From assembly GCA_019090565.1 (NCBI GenBank), contig JAHRVS010000362.1, positions 1 to 11,189 on the forward strand: a stretch of DNA of 11,189 bases, given 5' to 3'. The DNA comes from Gammaproteobacteria bacterium. GTDB lineage: Bacteria; Pseudomonadota; Gammaproteobacteria; Pseudomonadales; UBA3067. A program made the translations under genes and the position numbers. The notes below the pieces were generated by a model, which searched no databases, was not told where the DNA came from, and saw only the letters and a list, made by a program, of their open reading frames with translations. How positions within the stretch are numbered: position 1 is the stretch's first letter; every line of letters begins with the position of its first letter. Shown piece by piece: positions 1 to 7,483 of this stretch.

Positions 1-1
1 A

Positions 2-85
2 GCCATTGCGGTCATATCCGGCTTAGGCGCATTTGGCTACCAAGCCGCGTTATTAGCCATTATTGAAAACAACAAAGGAAACTAA
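2..85 (+). CDS. C-terminal end of an unidentified upstream protein (partial)
   Basis: An open frame enters from the left edge and gives 27 residues before TAA at 83-85. The residues are largely hydrophobic and small (Ala, Ile, Leu, Gly), suggesting a final membrane helix, with a polar tail ending IIENNKGN. The stop lies one base before the prmA TTG start, and the prmA ribosome site is inside its last codons, so the two are probably co-transcribed and translationally coupled. In Pseudomonas the gene before prmA is accC, whose usual C-terminus does not look like this. In E. coli it is the membrane symporter gene panF, which would fit a hydrophobic tail, but nothing here is specific enough to name it. 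Confidence 0.4.
   Translation, partial: AIAVISGLGAFGYQAALLAIIENNKGN
75..81 (+). promoter_or_regulatory. Ribosome binding site that decides the prmA start
   Basis: The purine run AAGGAAA lies about 6 bases before TTG at 87. The only other upstream in-frame start, TTG at 63, has no such site and would add eight residues not seen at the N-terminus of PrmA proteins, which typically begin MPW.QL. Confidence 0.6.
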
Positions 86-86
86 T

Positions 87-974
87 TTGCCTTGGTTACA
101 ACTCATATTTGAAGCCGATCCTAGCCAGATCACTCAGCTTTCCGATCTGCTCCCCGAACTGGGGGCCGTCGCGGTGACCCTTGAAGACAACGCCGATCAA
201 CCGCTCTTTGAGCCCCCTCTGGGCACACACCCTCTGTGGGAAAACACGCGTGTTGTGGGTTTATTTGAAGCGTCCGCCGACATGGACTTAGTCATTGAGC
301 TGCTCAAACCCCCTTTTAACGGCCATCTCCCTCCCCATCGCACAGAAATTCTCGAAGATCAAAATTGGGAGCAAGCATGGATGGAGCGTTTCAAGCCCAT
401 GCCCATGGGAAAGCGGCTGTGGATCTGCCCCAGCTGGTGTAAGCCTCCAGAGCCCGATGCCATCAATGTATTGCTGGACCCAGGCCTGGCCTTCGGCACC
501 GGCACCCACCCCACGACTGCTTTGTGCCTAGAGTGGCTTGACGGTGCTGACCTGCAAGGAAAAACGCTCGTCGATTACGGCTGTGGCTCTGGAATTCTTG
601 CTGTAGCGGCTTGCCTACTGGGCTGTGAAAAGGTTTGGGCCGTAGACAATGACCCCCAAGCCCTGACGTCCTGCAGAGACAATGCTGAAAAAAATGGAGT
701 CAGCCATCTTCTTCACGTTGCTAGCCCCGAAACTTTTTCTGATCAATTTCTAGGCAATGCCAATATCATCGTTGCCAACATTCTTGCTGGGCCTTTGCAG
801 CAACTCGCACCAGCATTGAGCCGTTTCCTTGAACCAAACGGTCATTTAGTACTATCAGGTATACTTAGCGTTCAAGAAGACGCCGTTCGGCAGGCCTACC
901 TCCCGGAAGTGATTTTTGCGCCTTGTAGCCAGCGGGATGAGTGGGTTCGCCTTGACGGTCAAAAAATCAACTAA
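87..974 (+). CDS. prmA: Ribosomal protein L11 methyltransferase PrmA
   Basis: Cytoplasmic SAM-dependent enzyme that methylates amino groups of ribosomal protein L11. From TTG at 87 the protein has 295 residues, close to the E. coli length, and begins MPWLQL like family members. The N-terminal substrate-recognition part includes the family stretches LFEPPLGTHPLW and EDQNWEQAWMERFKPM. The methyltransferase fold follows with DPGLAFGTGTHPTT, the SAM-binding motif VDYGCGSG at about residues 162-169, and NILAGPL from residue 231, the position of the NPPY-like active-site motif. An in-frame TTG at 63 would add eight residues; the Shine-Dalgarno at 75-81 favours 87. It follows the upstream gene by one base, and a weak terminator lies after it. 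Identity is certain; only the start is a judgement. Confidence 0.96.
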   Translation: MPWLQLIFEADPSQITQLSDLLPELGAVAVTLEDNADQPLFEPPLGTHPLWENTRVVGLFEASADMDLVIELLKPPFNGHLPPHRTEILEDQNWEQAWMERFKPMPMGKRLWICPSWCKPPEPDAINVLLDPGLAFGTGTHPTTALCLEWLDGADLQGKTLVDYGCGSGILAVAACLLGCEKVWAVDNDPQALTSCRDNAEKNGVSHLLHVASPETFSDQFLGNANIIVANILAGPLQQLAPALSRFLEPNGHLVLSGILSVQEDAVRQAYLPEVIFAPCSQRDEWVRLDGQKIN

Positions 975-990
975 CTTCACTACAATTAAA

Positions 991-1035
991 TACCCCACAT
1001 TGCTTTCCAATCTAGCTGCCGTGGGCTATTTTTTG
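991..1035 (+). terminator. Weak intrinsic terminator after prmA
   Basis: CCCAC at 994-998 pairs with GTGGG at 1021-1025, extendable by TA/TA across one mismatch, with a 22-base loop, and is followed by six T at 1029-1034. A shorter alternative stem, TAGC 1013-1016 with GCTA 1025-1028, sits directly on the same T run. The long loop and short stems make it weak, but it is the only terminator-like structure between prmA and the next gene. Confidence 0.4.
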
Positions 1036-1206
1036 TTATGGCTATAGAAATAAAGAAACCAAACATAAAACAGCGTTAAACAGGAAAACATTGCTTAAAC
1101 GTAGTAAATAAGCATGTTTGACCTAATTTTAACGCGATTGAAGTCGGGCCAGTCGAATTTCAACCGCCTGCTATAAAACAACAGGGCATATCGGTAAACA
1201 AAATTA

Positions 1207-2496
1207 ATGAGCAAAGAACGCCAAACCCAATGCCCCAGCTGCGGCAGCACATTCCAGGTCAACAACGACCAACTTGAGGTGGCCAGCGGAGCAGTTCGAT
1301 GCGGCAACTGTTTGGATGTATTTCAGGCTGATGAATATTTCACCGACGAACAAGCAGAGCAAGTTTCTGCTATTTCCGCGGCATCCCTCTACGAAACCAC
1401 CGAAAGCAATGAGCAGGATGGTGTCGATGAGTCCTGGGCACTGGAACTGCTAAAAGATCTGGAGGACGAGCCTGCTTCTGAAGACGAAGCCTCCCCCGCT
1501 ATTGATAAAGACATTCCCAGCATTATCTCCGAACCTGTGTTACCCACACTCAACACGAATAACAATGAGGATGGCGATGAGGTCACGCAAAAAAAATCGG
1601 ACAACCTCAGCGACACTTTTCAAAATATCGATAACTGGTCCTCTGAGGGGCACGATCAATTTGGTGATTTCAGCGGTGAAGGCGGAGGCTCAAACAACAC
1701 GGGGAAAAGCGACGCACCTGGCAACGAGGACTGGGCCAAGAAAATGCTCGCGGACGAAACGTCAAACGAGGACGATACTTCCGGCACACCTGAACTCAAA
1801 AAAACCCAGCCTGCGGCCACATCGCAAAAAGCCAACAAGGACATAGACCCCCCAAGCATTACAGTAACAACAGACCCTTTCGGAATTGGCGAAGAACTCG
1901 ATGATTTCGTCAGTCAGTCAGAGACACCCGACGCCAACCTCGACGCAAAAGAAGTCATCGCCACCATAGAACTTGAACCTGTGGCGCTGGACCTTAATGA
2001 CGACGACAAAGAAAGCCTGACTCATCGCCTTGGCGAGCTTGCTTTGATACTGGTCGCAAGCTTGCTACTTGGAACACAGTATTTTACCTATAATTTCCAA
2101 TCATTAAGCAAAGACCCCGTTTTTCGCCCATGGTACAGCAAGGCGTGCAGCTCGCTGAACTGTACGTTGCCACCTCAGTCAGACATTCAGAAAATTCGTG
2201 GCAAAAACCTCGTCGTTCGCACTCACCCAGATATTCGTAATGCCTTGCTCGTCGATATTGTGATGACGAACCACGCTAGCTTTTCCCAAAAGCTACCACT
2301 GCTCGAGCTGTCCTTTTCTGATATAAATAGCTTTCCCGTGGCCGGACGCACGTTTACTCCTTCCGAGTACCTTTCTGGCGCACTTCTGAAGCTTCAAAAC
2401 ATGCCCGCTAAAACACCTATACACATTTCTCTCGCCATCTTCGACCCCGGCGACGAAGCGATTAACTATCACGTCAACTTCCACAAGAGTAACTAG
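1207..2496 (+). CDS. Zinc-ribbon and DUF3426 single-pass membrane protein
   Basis: This is the uncharacterised protein that commonly sits between prmA and dusB in Pseudomonas-like genomes. The N-terminus is an MJ0042-type zinc ribbon: C9-P-S-C12 and C32-G-N-C35, followed by VFQA. Residues about 45-265 form a low-complexity linker rich in Asp, Glu, Ser and Asn, probably disordered. One membrane helix lies at about 277-296 (ALILVASLLLGTQYF). The C-terminal 130 residues match the DUF3426 pattern, with the CSSLNCTLPP stretch just after the helix and then a beta-rich region. The predicted layout is a cytoplasmic zinc ribbon and linker with DUF3426 in the periplasm. The start is ATG at 1207, without a strong ribosome site. 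The function is unknown; family assignment is from motif and synteny. Confidence 0.88.
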   Translation: MSKERQTQCPSCGSTFQVNNDQLEVASGAVRCGNCLDVFQADEYFTDEQAEQVSAISAASLYETTESNEQDGVDESWALELLKDLEDEPASEDEASPAIDKDIPSIISEPVLPTLNTNNNEDGDEVTQKKSDNLSDTFQNIDNWSSEGHDQFGDFSGEGGGSNNTGKSDAPGNEDWAKKMLADETSNEDDTSGTPELKKTQPAATSQKANKDIDPPSITVTTDPFGIGEELDDFVSQSETPDANLDAKEVIATIELEPVALDLNDDDKESLTHRLGELALILVASLLLGTQYFTYNFQSLSKDPVFRPWYSKACSSLNCTLPPQSDIQKIRGKNLVVRTHPDIRNALLVDIVMTNHASFSQKLPLLELSFSDINSFPVAGRTFTPSEYLSGALLKLQNMPAKTPIHISLAIFDPGDEAINYHVNFHKSN

Positions 2497-2626
2497 CTCT
2501 TGATGTTTAATGTGTCATACGAATTCGCTGCGCTTAAAAGGGGCGCTATTCAGCTCATTCTCAAATCAGCGCAACCTGAATAGTTACAAAGGCAGTATGA
2601 AATACGCCATCAGGCTTGGTTGTTAT

Positions 2627-2662
2627 TTGACCTTTTTTTGTTTTCATGTAGTATATGCTCCG
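2627..2662 (+). promoter_or_regulatory. Sigma70-like promoter for dusB-fis with GC-rich discriminator
   Basis: TTGACC at 2627-2632 (5 of 6 to the -35 consensus), a 16-base T-rich spacer, and TAGTAT at 2649-2654 (4 of 6 to the -10). The stretch after the -10, GCTCCGCC around 2657-2664, is GC-rich. A GC-rich discriminator is a known mark of stringently controlled, growth-rate-regulated promoters, including the E. coli dusB-fis promoter. Its position just before dusB implies that the dusB start lies downstream of about 2662. Confidence 0.55.
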
Positions 2663-2724
2663 CCAGCAGGCTCTACCCAATCAATCAACTAGCTGCTCTT
2701 CAACTACCGGAATATCCCTACACC

Positions 2725-3744
2725 TTGCCCAGCCCCCCCGAAAAACCTACGCCCTCTTTTTCCATTGGCCCGCACAAGATTATGGGCCAGGCCATCTTGG
2801 CCCCTATGGCCGGCGTTAGCGACCTTCCCTTTCGAAACTTATGCCGTAAATACGGCGCAGGACTCGCCGTTAGCGAGATGGTTTCCAGTGATGCCAGTCT
2901 AAGAAACACCCGCAAATCAAAACTTAGAATCCGTCACGAGGGAGAGCGCTCCCCCATATCCATACAAATTGTCGGCACCGACCCCAAACAGCTTGCAGAG
3001 GCGGCGCGCTATAACGTCGACCAAGGTGCTGACATTATCGATATTAATATGGGCTGCCCAGCAAAAAAAGTTTGTAAGAAGCTTGCCGGCTCTGCATTGA
3101 TGAAAGATGAACGCCTAGTGGAAGATATTCTACGCACCGTCGTAAAGGCAGTTTCAGTGCCCGTCACTCTCAAAATCCGAACTGGCTGGAGCCCAGAGCA
3201 GCGCAACGCACCTCAGGTTGCCAGAATTGCGGAAGATTGTGGCATTCAAGCGCTGGCGATACATGGCCGCACCCGCGCTTGTCGTTTCAATGGCGAAGCG
3301 GAATACGTTACGATTAAGCACGTTACTGGTGTCGTTAATATTCCCGTCATAGCAAACGGAGACATTTCCACCCCTGAAAAAGCGAAGAAAGTACTAGACC
3401 AAAGCGGTGCAGCGTGTATTATGTTAGGCCGTGGCGCGCGAGGGAGACCTTGGGTGTTTCAGGAGATCAATCGCTACTTAGAAAAACAAGAGGTTACGGC
3501 TCCGCCCGCTTTCTCTGAACAAAAACAAGTCATACTTGAGCACCTGCAACAGATACATCACCTATATGGCGACATCTGCGGCATCAAAATTGCGCGAAAA
3601 CACGTTTCTTGGTACACCGGCTACCAGTCAGATGGAAAAGATTTTCGGCACCATTTCAATCGACTTAATTCGATTGAAGAACAAATAAGCAGCGTTCAAC
3701 AATATTATGAACGGCTTATTCAGCAGGAGACAAACACAGAATGA
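2725..3744 (+). CDS. dusB: tRNA dihydrouridine synthase DusB
   Basis: FMN enzyme that reduces specific uridines of tRNA to dihydrouridine using NADPH. Family stretches in order: APMAGVSDLPFRNLCRKYGAG (N-terminal TIM-barrel strand), SIQIVGTDP, DINMGCPAKKV with the catalytic Cys at residue 111, LKIRTGW, HGRTRA (FMN/tRNA site), IANGDI, MLGRGARGRPW, then the helical C-terminal domain with ARKHVSWY. The start is uncertain. The open frame reaches back to a TTG at 2620, but that lies upstream of the promoter -35. Homology begins at SIGPHKI, near 2761. TTG at 2725 is the first start after the promoter and gives 339 residues; ATG at 2782 gives 320 but would cut into the conserved N-terminus. Neither has a good ribosome site. 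It overlaps fis by 4 bases. The product call is certain. Confidence 0.95.
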   Translation: MPSPPEKPTPSFSIGPHKIMGQAILAPMAGVSDLPFRNLCRKYGAGLAVSEMVSSDASLRNTRKSKLRIRHEGERSPISIQIVGTDPKQLAEAARYNVDQGADIIDINMGCPAKKVCKKLAGSALMKDERLVEDILRTVVKAVSVPVTLKIRTGWSPEQRNAPQVARIAEDCGIQALAIHGRTRACRFNGEAEYVTIKHVTGVVNIPVIANGDISTPEKAKKVLDQSGAACIMLGRGARGRPWVFQEINRYLEKQEVTAPPAFSEQKQVILEHLQQIHHLYGDICGIKIARKHVSWYTGYQSDGKDFRHHFNRLNSIEEQISSVQQYYERLIQQETNTE

Positions 3745-4043
3745 ACGACAGCACTCAGGATCCAACACAGATTAATGAAAGCCCTAGCTTAGAATCTACC
3801 GACTCAAATGGCAGTAGCCTCACTCTCAGGGACAATGTTGCCCAGGCAATGGACAGCTACTTTAACCTTCTTGATGGCTCAGATGTGACCGACGTCTACC
3901 GGCTCGTCATGAGCGAAGTTGAAGCACCACTGCTTGAATCCGTGCTGAAGCATACCAATGGCAACCAAACAAAAGCCGCTGAAGTTCTCGGTCTGAATCG
4001 CGGCACCTTGCGAAAAAAACTGAAGATATACGGCCTACTATAA
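3741..4043 (+). CDS. fis: Nucleoid-associated DNA-bending regulator Fis
   Basis: Homodimeric factor that bends DNA and controls rRNA, tRNA and recombination sites. It has 100 residues against 98 in E. coli. The C-terminal half is almost canonical: EVEAPLLESVLKHTNGNQT, then the helix-turn-helix AAEVLGLNRGTLRKKLK, ending YGLL. The first 30 residues are a Ser/Asn/Asp-rich arm unlike E. coli, but this region is variable in the family. The ATG overlaps the dusB TGA as ATGA, so translation is coupled; an AGGAG lies at 3725-3729. The dusB-fis operon is conserved in enterics and pseudomonads, and Fis commonly controls its own promoter, here probably the one at 2627-2654. Confidence 0.97.
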   Translation: MNDSTQDPTQINESPSLESTDSNGSSLTLRDNVAQAMDSYFNLLDGSDVTDVYRLVMSEVEAPLLESVLKHTNGNQTKAAEVLGLNRGTLRKKLKIYGLL

Positions 4044-4114
4044 CCCCGCGGACTGATGTACTGATGATATAGGTACTGCAAAACTCCAAAATATAGCTTA
4101 AAATGTCACCAATT

Positions 4115-4145
4115 GGGCAGGCCTAACCCCCCTGCCTTTTGTCGT
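4115..4145 (+). terminator. Intrinsic terminator of dusB-fis
   Basis: GGCAGG at 4116-4121 pairs with CCTGCC at 4131-4136 across a 9-base loop, extendable by a G-T pair. It is followed by TTTT at 4137-4140 and, after GTCG, five more T. It lies 72 bases after the fis stop and before the purH leader, so it separates the two units. Confidence 0.72.
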
Positions 4146-4156
4146 TTTTACCGTTT

Positions 4157-4197
4157 GCTCACTACTGTTAAACCAAAATGTGGCTCACGGTTAAACC
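4157..4197 (+). promoter_or_regulatory. Imperfect direct repeat in the purH leader, possible operator
   Basis: GCTCAC-TACT-GTTAAACC at 4157-4174 is repeated as GCTCAC-G-GTTAAACC at 4183-4197: two conserved blocks of 6 and 8 bases in the same order, offset by 26 and 23 bases. This spacing, about two to two and a half helical turns, is what a dimeric regulator or a pair of sites would show. The AT-rich -10-like TAATATAGT at 4216-4224 follows 18 bases later. Function is inferred; no PurR-type palindrome is present. Confidence 0.35.
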
Positions 4198-4235
4198 TCA
4201 AGCCCCCTCCCTTCTTAATATAGTCGTTTTAAACT

Positions 4236-5819
4236 ATGCCGAATAAAATTCAACGCGCGCTAATCAGCGTTTCCGACAAAACAGCTCTTATCCCATTTGC
4301 CAAAACCCTGCACGAAAGAGGGGTTGAGATACTTTCAACTGGCGGCACTTATCGCATGCTCTGCGATAACGACATCCCTGCTACGGAAGTATCCTCTTAC
4401 ACAGGCTTTCCCGAAATGATGGATGGCAGAGTGAAAACACTTCACCCCAAAATCCATGGTGGAATACTTGCGCGGCGCGGTACCGATGAGGCAGCCATGA
4501 ATAGTCAAGGCATCATGCCGATCGACTTGGTCGTGGTGAATCTCTACCCTTTTCAGGAGGCTGTTGCGAAACCAGATTGCGACTTAGCCACCGCCATTGA
4601 AAATATCGATATTGGCGGCCCTACCATGGTGCGCGCCGCCGCAAAAAACCATGCTTATGTCACGATTATTGTGAACACGCAGGATTACGACGACTTCCTG
4701 GCAGAGCTTGACGCCAATGACGGCAGTATTAGCGATCAAAGCCGTTTCCGCTTCGCATGCAAGGCCTTTGAACATACTGCCCAGTACGACGGCGCCATTG
4801 CTGACCACTTAGGGCGCTTGCAAGCAGATGACTCAGACCCGAGCAACTGGGAAAAAGGTGCGTTTCCCGCCACTTTCAACCGTCAATTTAATAAAGTGCA
4901 AGAGATGCGCTACGGTGAGAACCCCCACCAGAAAGCCGCCTTTTATTGCTCAGCGGATGCACCGCAAGGCTGTGTCGCATCCGCAAGCCAAGTTCAAGGC
5001 AAGGCCTTGTCATTTAACAACGTCGCCGATACAGATGCTGCACTGGAGTGCGTAAAATCCTTTGATGAACCCGCTTGCGTCATCGTCAAACATGCGAACC
5101 CTTGCGGCGTAGCGATAGGAAAAGATATTTTAGATGCCTATAAACGCGCATTTCAAACCGACCCGACGTCAGCCTTTGGCGGCATTATCGCTTTCAACCG
5201 TCCTCTCAATGAAAGCACAGCCAAAAGCATTGTCGACAAACAATTTGTAGAGGTGATTATCGCCCCTTCCATTGATGATGCTGCCCTTGAGGTACTCAGC
5301 CAAAAGAAGAACGTGCGCGTACTCAGCTGTGGCGAATGGGAAAGCAACAGTACCGGTTTCGACTACAAGCGCATTAATGGTGGCCTGCTAGTGCAAGAGT
5401 TTGACCTCGGCAGCATATCAAAAGAGGAGCTTAAACTGGCGAGCAAGCGCAGCCCCTCCCCAGAGGAGCTGGACGACCTACTTTTTGCCTGGAAAGTGGC
5501 CAAATACGTCAAGTCCAACGCCATTATCTATGCCCGTGACCGTCAAACTATCGGCATTGGCGCTGGACAAATGAGCCGCGTATACAGCGCCAAAATTGCT
5601 GGCATTAAAGCCAATGATGAAAATTTGCCTGTGCCCGGCTCAGTCATGGCATCAGATGCCTTCTTCCCATTCCGTGATGGCATCGATGCCGCTGCTGAAG
5701 CAGGAATCAGGGCTATCATTCAGCCTGGCGGGTCCATTCGAGATGAAGAGGTCATTGCCGCCGCTGACGAAGCGGACATTGCGATGGTGTTTACCGGAAT
5801 GCGCCACTTTCGCCACTAA
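4236..5819 (+). CDS. purH: Bifunctional AICAR transformylase / IMP cyclohydrolase PurH
   Basis: Catalyses the last two steps of IMP synthesis: formyl transfer from 10-formyltetrahydrofolate to AICAR, then ring closure of FAICAR. It has 527 residues; the E. coli enzyme has 529. The N-terminal MGS-like cyclohydrolase domain (about 1-200) shows LISVSDKTALIPFA, STGGTY, GFPEMMDGRVKTLHPKIHGG and VVNLYPF. The transformylase domain begins near MRYGENPHQKAAF and carries the catalytic Lys285-His286 pair in VIVKHANPCGVA, plus TSAFGGIIAFN, and ends with DAFFPFRDG, QPGGSIRD and MVFTGMRHFRH. The start ATG at 4236 matches the family N-terminus but has no visible Shine-Dalgarno (the preceding bases are GTTTTAAACT). 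It lies after the fis terminator, so it is a separate unit. Confidence 0.97.
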   Translation: MPNKIQRALISVSDKTALIPFAKTLHERGVEILSTGGTYRMLCDNDIPATEVSSYTGFPEMMDGRVKTLHPKIHGGILARRGTDEAAMNSQGIMPIDLVVVNLYPFQEAVAKPDCDLATAIENIDIGGPTMVRAAAKNHAYVTIIVNTQDYDDFLAELDANDGSISDQSRFRFACKAFEHTAQYDGAIADHLGRLQADDSDPSNWEKGAFPATFNRQFNKVQEMRYGENPHQKAAFYCSADAPQGCVASASQVQGKALSFNNVADTDAALECVKSFDEPACVIVKHANPCGVAIGKDILDAYKRAFQTDPTSAFGGIIAFNRPLNESTAKSIVDKQFVEVIIAPSIDDAALEVLSQKKNVRVLSCGEWESNSTGFDYKRINGGLLVQEFDLGSISKEELKLASKRSPSPEELDDLLFAWKVAKYVKSNAIIYARDRQTIGIGAGQMSRVYSAKIAGIKANDENLPVPGSVMASDAFFPFRDGIDAAAEAGIRAIIQPGGSIRDEEVIAAADEADIAMVFTGMRHFRH

Positions 5820-6060
5820 ATGATTGGCGGCTTCTTACAATTCGCTGAATCAAGTTGGCCACAAGACAAAATGGGGCGAAAAGACAAACAACTCTATAAA
5901 TGGGTTCGATAGAGCTGAACAAGGAAACTGAGCCTGCCTCTTGAAACAAACTGGGCATTTAAACAAGGCTTACCAAGCGCCGCTTCGCCCATCAGGCAGA
6001 CTCTAGGCGCTTTTCGGCAGCGCCGTATATGAAAAATACGTAAAATTTCAACAGCCTCTT
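5820..6060 (+). other. purH-purD intergenic leader with alternative hairpins
   Basis: A 253-base gap without a coding frame I would support. AAGCGCC at 5975-5981 can pair with GGCGCTT at 6006-6012 (7 bp). The same GGCGCT can instead pair with AGCGCC at 6019-6024 (6 bp, 7-base loop). The two pairings exclude each other, as in attenuator or riboswitch expression platforms. No T run follows the second stem, so a terminator is not shown. No clear terminator for purH and no good sigma70 promoter was seen. Confidence 0.35.
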
Positions 6061-6072
6061 AAAGGAAAAACA

Positions 6073-7380
6073 ATGAACATATTGGTTGTGGGCGGCGGTG
6101 GCCGCGAACATGCTCTGGCTTGGAAAATAGCCCAAGATGAAAACGTCAACACCGTTTATGTTGCCCCAGGTAATGGCGGCACTGCACTGGAACACAAGTT
6201 GGAAAACGTCGGCATTCAGGCTGATGATATAGATGCTCTGGTAACTTTTGCTAAAAAAAATGCCGTCCACCTTACGGTAATCGGGCCAGAGGCACCGCTA
6301 GTGGCCGGTATCGTTGATCGCTTTCAAGAAAATCAACTTCGCTGTTTCGGACCCAGCCAGGGTGCTGCTCAACTCGAAGGCTCAAAAGCCTTTACCAAAG
6401 ATTTTTTAGCGCGTCATAAAATACCCACAGCCAAATACCAAAACTTCACCGATATCGATGATGCTGTCGCCTATATCAAAGAGTGCGGCGCGCCCATTGT
6501 TGTCAAAGCTGATGGCTTGGCTGCAGGGAAGGGTGTTATTTTGGCCGACACCGAAGAGCAGGCGATCACTGCAGTTAGAGACATGCTCGCCGGCAATGCT
6601 TTTGGTGATGCCGGTCACCGCGTCGTCATTGAAGAATTCCTTATCGGGGAGGAGGCCAGCTTTATTTGCATGGTGGATGGCAAGAATATACTCACCCTCG
6701 CCACATCTCAGGATCACAAGGCCCGTGACGACGGGGACAAAGGGCCTAATACAGGAGGCATGGGCGCATACTCCCCCGCTCCCGTTGTAACCCCAGAGAT
6801 TCACCAGCGCATCATGGACGAAGTGATCACCCCCACCGTTGCCGGCATGGAAAAAGAAGGCCACCCCTATACGGGTTTTCTTTATGCGGGCATTATGATT
6901 GACGCAAATGGCACTCCCTTAGTCCTGGAATACAATTGCCGTTTTGGCGACCCAGAAACACAACCCATTATGATGCGCCTGCAGAGTAGCCTGGTGGAGC
7001 TGTGCGATGCCGCACTGGATAAAAAACTCGACACAACCCAAGCAAGTTGGGATGACCGCGCAGCAGTGGGCATTGTTTTGGCCGCTGGAGGCTACCCCGG
7101 CGCCTACACCAAAGGGGACATCATTTCCGGATTACCTAAACCGGAAGCAGAACTGCAGGACTTAAGCACCAAGGTATTCCATGCTGGCACTCGCCTAGAT
7201 TCCAATGGGGATATCTCCACCTATGGCGGCCGAGTTCTCTGTGCCACAGCGTTGGGGAGTTCCGTTACAGAAGCCCAATCCCGCGCTTACGCCTTGGCCA
7301 AGGGCATTAACTGGAACGATGTTTATTGTCGAGGTGATATCGGCCACCGAGCCATTACCAGAGAGAAGCAGGCTCGATAA
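6073..7380 (+). CDS. purD: Phosphoribosylamine-glycine ligase PurD (GAR synthetase)
   Basis: ATP-grasp enzyme for the second step of purine synthesis: phosphoribosylamine plus glycine plus ATP to glycinamide ribonucleotide. It has 435 residues; E. coli has 429. Motifs in order: N-terminal NILVVGGGGREHALAWK, VAPGNGGTA and GPEAPLVAG; GSKAFTKDF; ATP-grasp VVKADGLAAGKGV and VIEEFLIGEEAS; DHKARDDGDKGPNTGGMGAYSP, the PurD signature region; metal-binding EYNCRFGDPETQ; and a C-terminal AAGGYPG and GGRVLC. AAAGGA at 6061-6066 gives a good ribosome site six bases before ATG. Its partner purH is 253 bases upstream on the same strand; purH then purD is the usual order in gammaproteobacteria. Confidence 0.97.
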   Translation: MNILVVGGGGREHALAWKIAQDENVNTVYVAPGNGGTALEHKLENVGIQADDIDALVTFAKKNAVHLTVIGPEAPLVAGIVDRFQENQLRCFGPSQGAAQLEGSKAFTKDFLARHKIPTAKYQNFTDIDDAVAYIKECGAPIVVKADGLAAGKGVILADTEEQAITAVRDMLAGNAFGDAGHRVVIEEFLIGEEASFICMVDGKNILTLATSQDHKARDDGDKGPNTGGMGAYSPAPVVTPEIHQRIMDEVITPTVAGMEKEGHPYTGFLYAGIMIDANGTPLVLEYNCRFGDPETQPIMMRLQSSLVELCDAALDKKLDTTQASWDDRAAVGIVLAAGGYPGAYTKGDIISGLPKPEAELQDLSTKVFHAGTRLDSNGDISTYGGRVLCATALGSSVTEAQSRAYALAKGINWNDVYCRGDIGHRAITREKQAR

Positions 7381-7390
7381 CCAGCACTAA

Positions 7391-7423
7391 AGGCTAACTA
7401 GAACAAGCCTCTTGGTATTTTTT
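7391..7423 (+). terminator. Possible weak terminator after purD
   Basis: AGGCT at 7391-7395 pairs with AGCCT at 7406-7410 over a 10-base loop. A competing short stem, CAAG 7404-7407 with CTTG 7411-7414, follows it. Six T at 7418-7423 come next. Stems are short, so this is a weak call. Confidence 0.3.
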
Positions 7424-7457
7424 CGCCATACCCCTAATTTTTTAGGGAAGTATGGCG
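7424..7457. repeat. Long hairpin downstream of purD without a T tail
   Basis: CGCCATAC at 7424-7431 pairs with GTATGGCG at 7450-7457 without mismatch. After a two-base bulge the stem continues CCCT/AGGG with A-T pairs to a T-rich loop. The T run lies before the hairpin and not after it on either strand, so it is not a standard intrinsic terminator. It could protect the purD transcript 3' end. The rest of the 413-base gap (7381-7793) holds the mirror repeat and the palindromic repeat listed separately. Confidence 0.6.
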
Positions 7458-7483
7458 CAGCGCATTGTACACGCCCTCTATAT

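Noticed and set aside
1116..1177. TTGACC at 1118-1123 and TATAAA at 1172-1177 as a promoter for the zinc-ribbon protein gene
   Set aside because: The two elements are 48 bases apart, and neither has a partner at the right spacing.
2510..2692. 60-codon frame upstream of dusB, with an internal ATG at 2597 preceded by AAAGG and a hydrophobic, signal-like stretch
   Set aside because: It spans the likely dusB-fis promoter, the ribosome site is too close to the ATG, and the product after the promoter has no recognisable feature.
4145..4165. CGTTTGC before purH, like half of an enteric PurR operator
   Set aside because: The left half-site is absent, so there is no palindrome.
6406..6864. 152-codon open frame on the minus strand inside purD
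   Set aside because: It lies wholly antisense to the conserved ATP-grasp coding sequence, with no independent signals.
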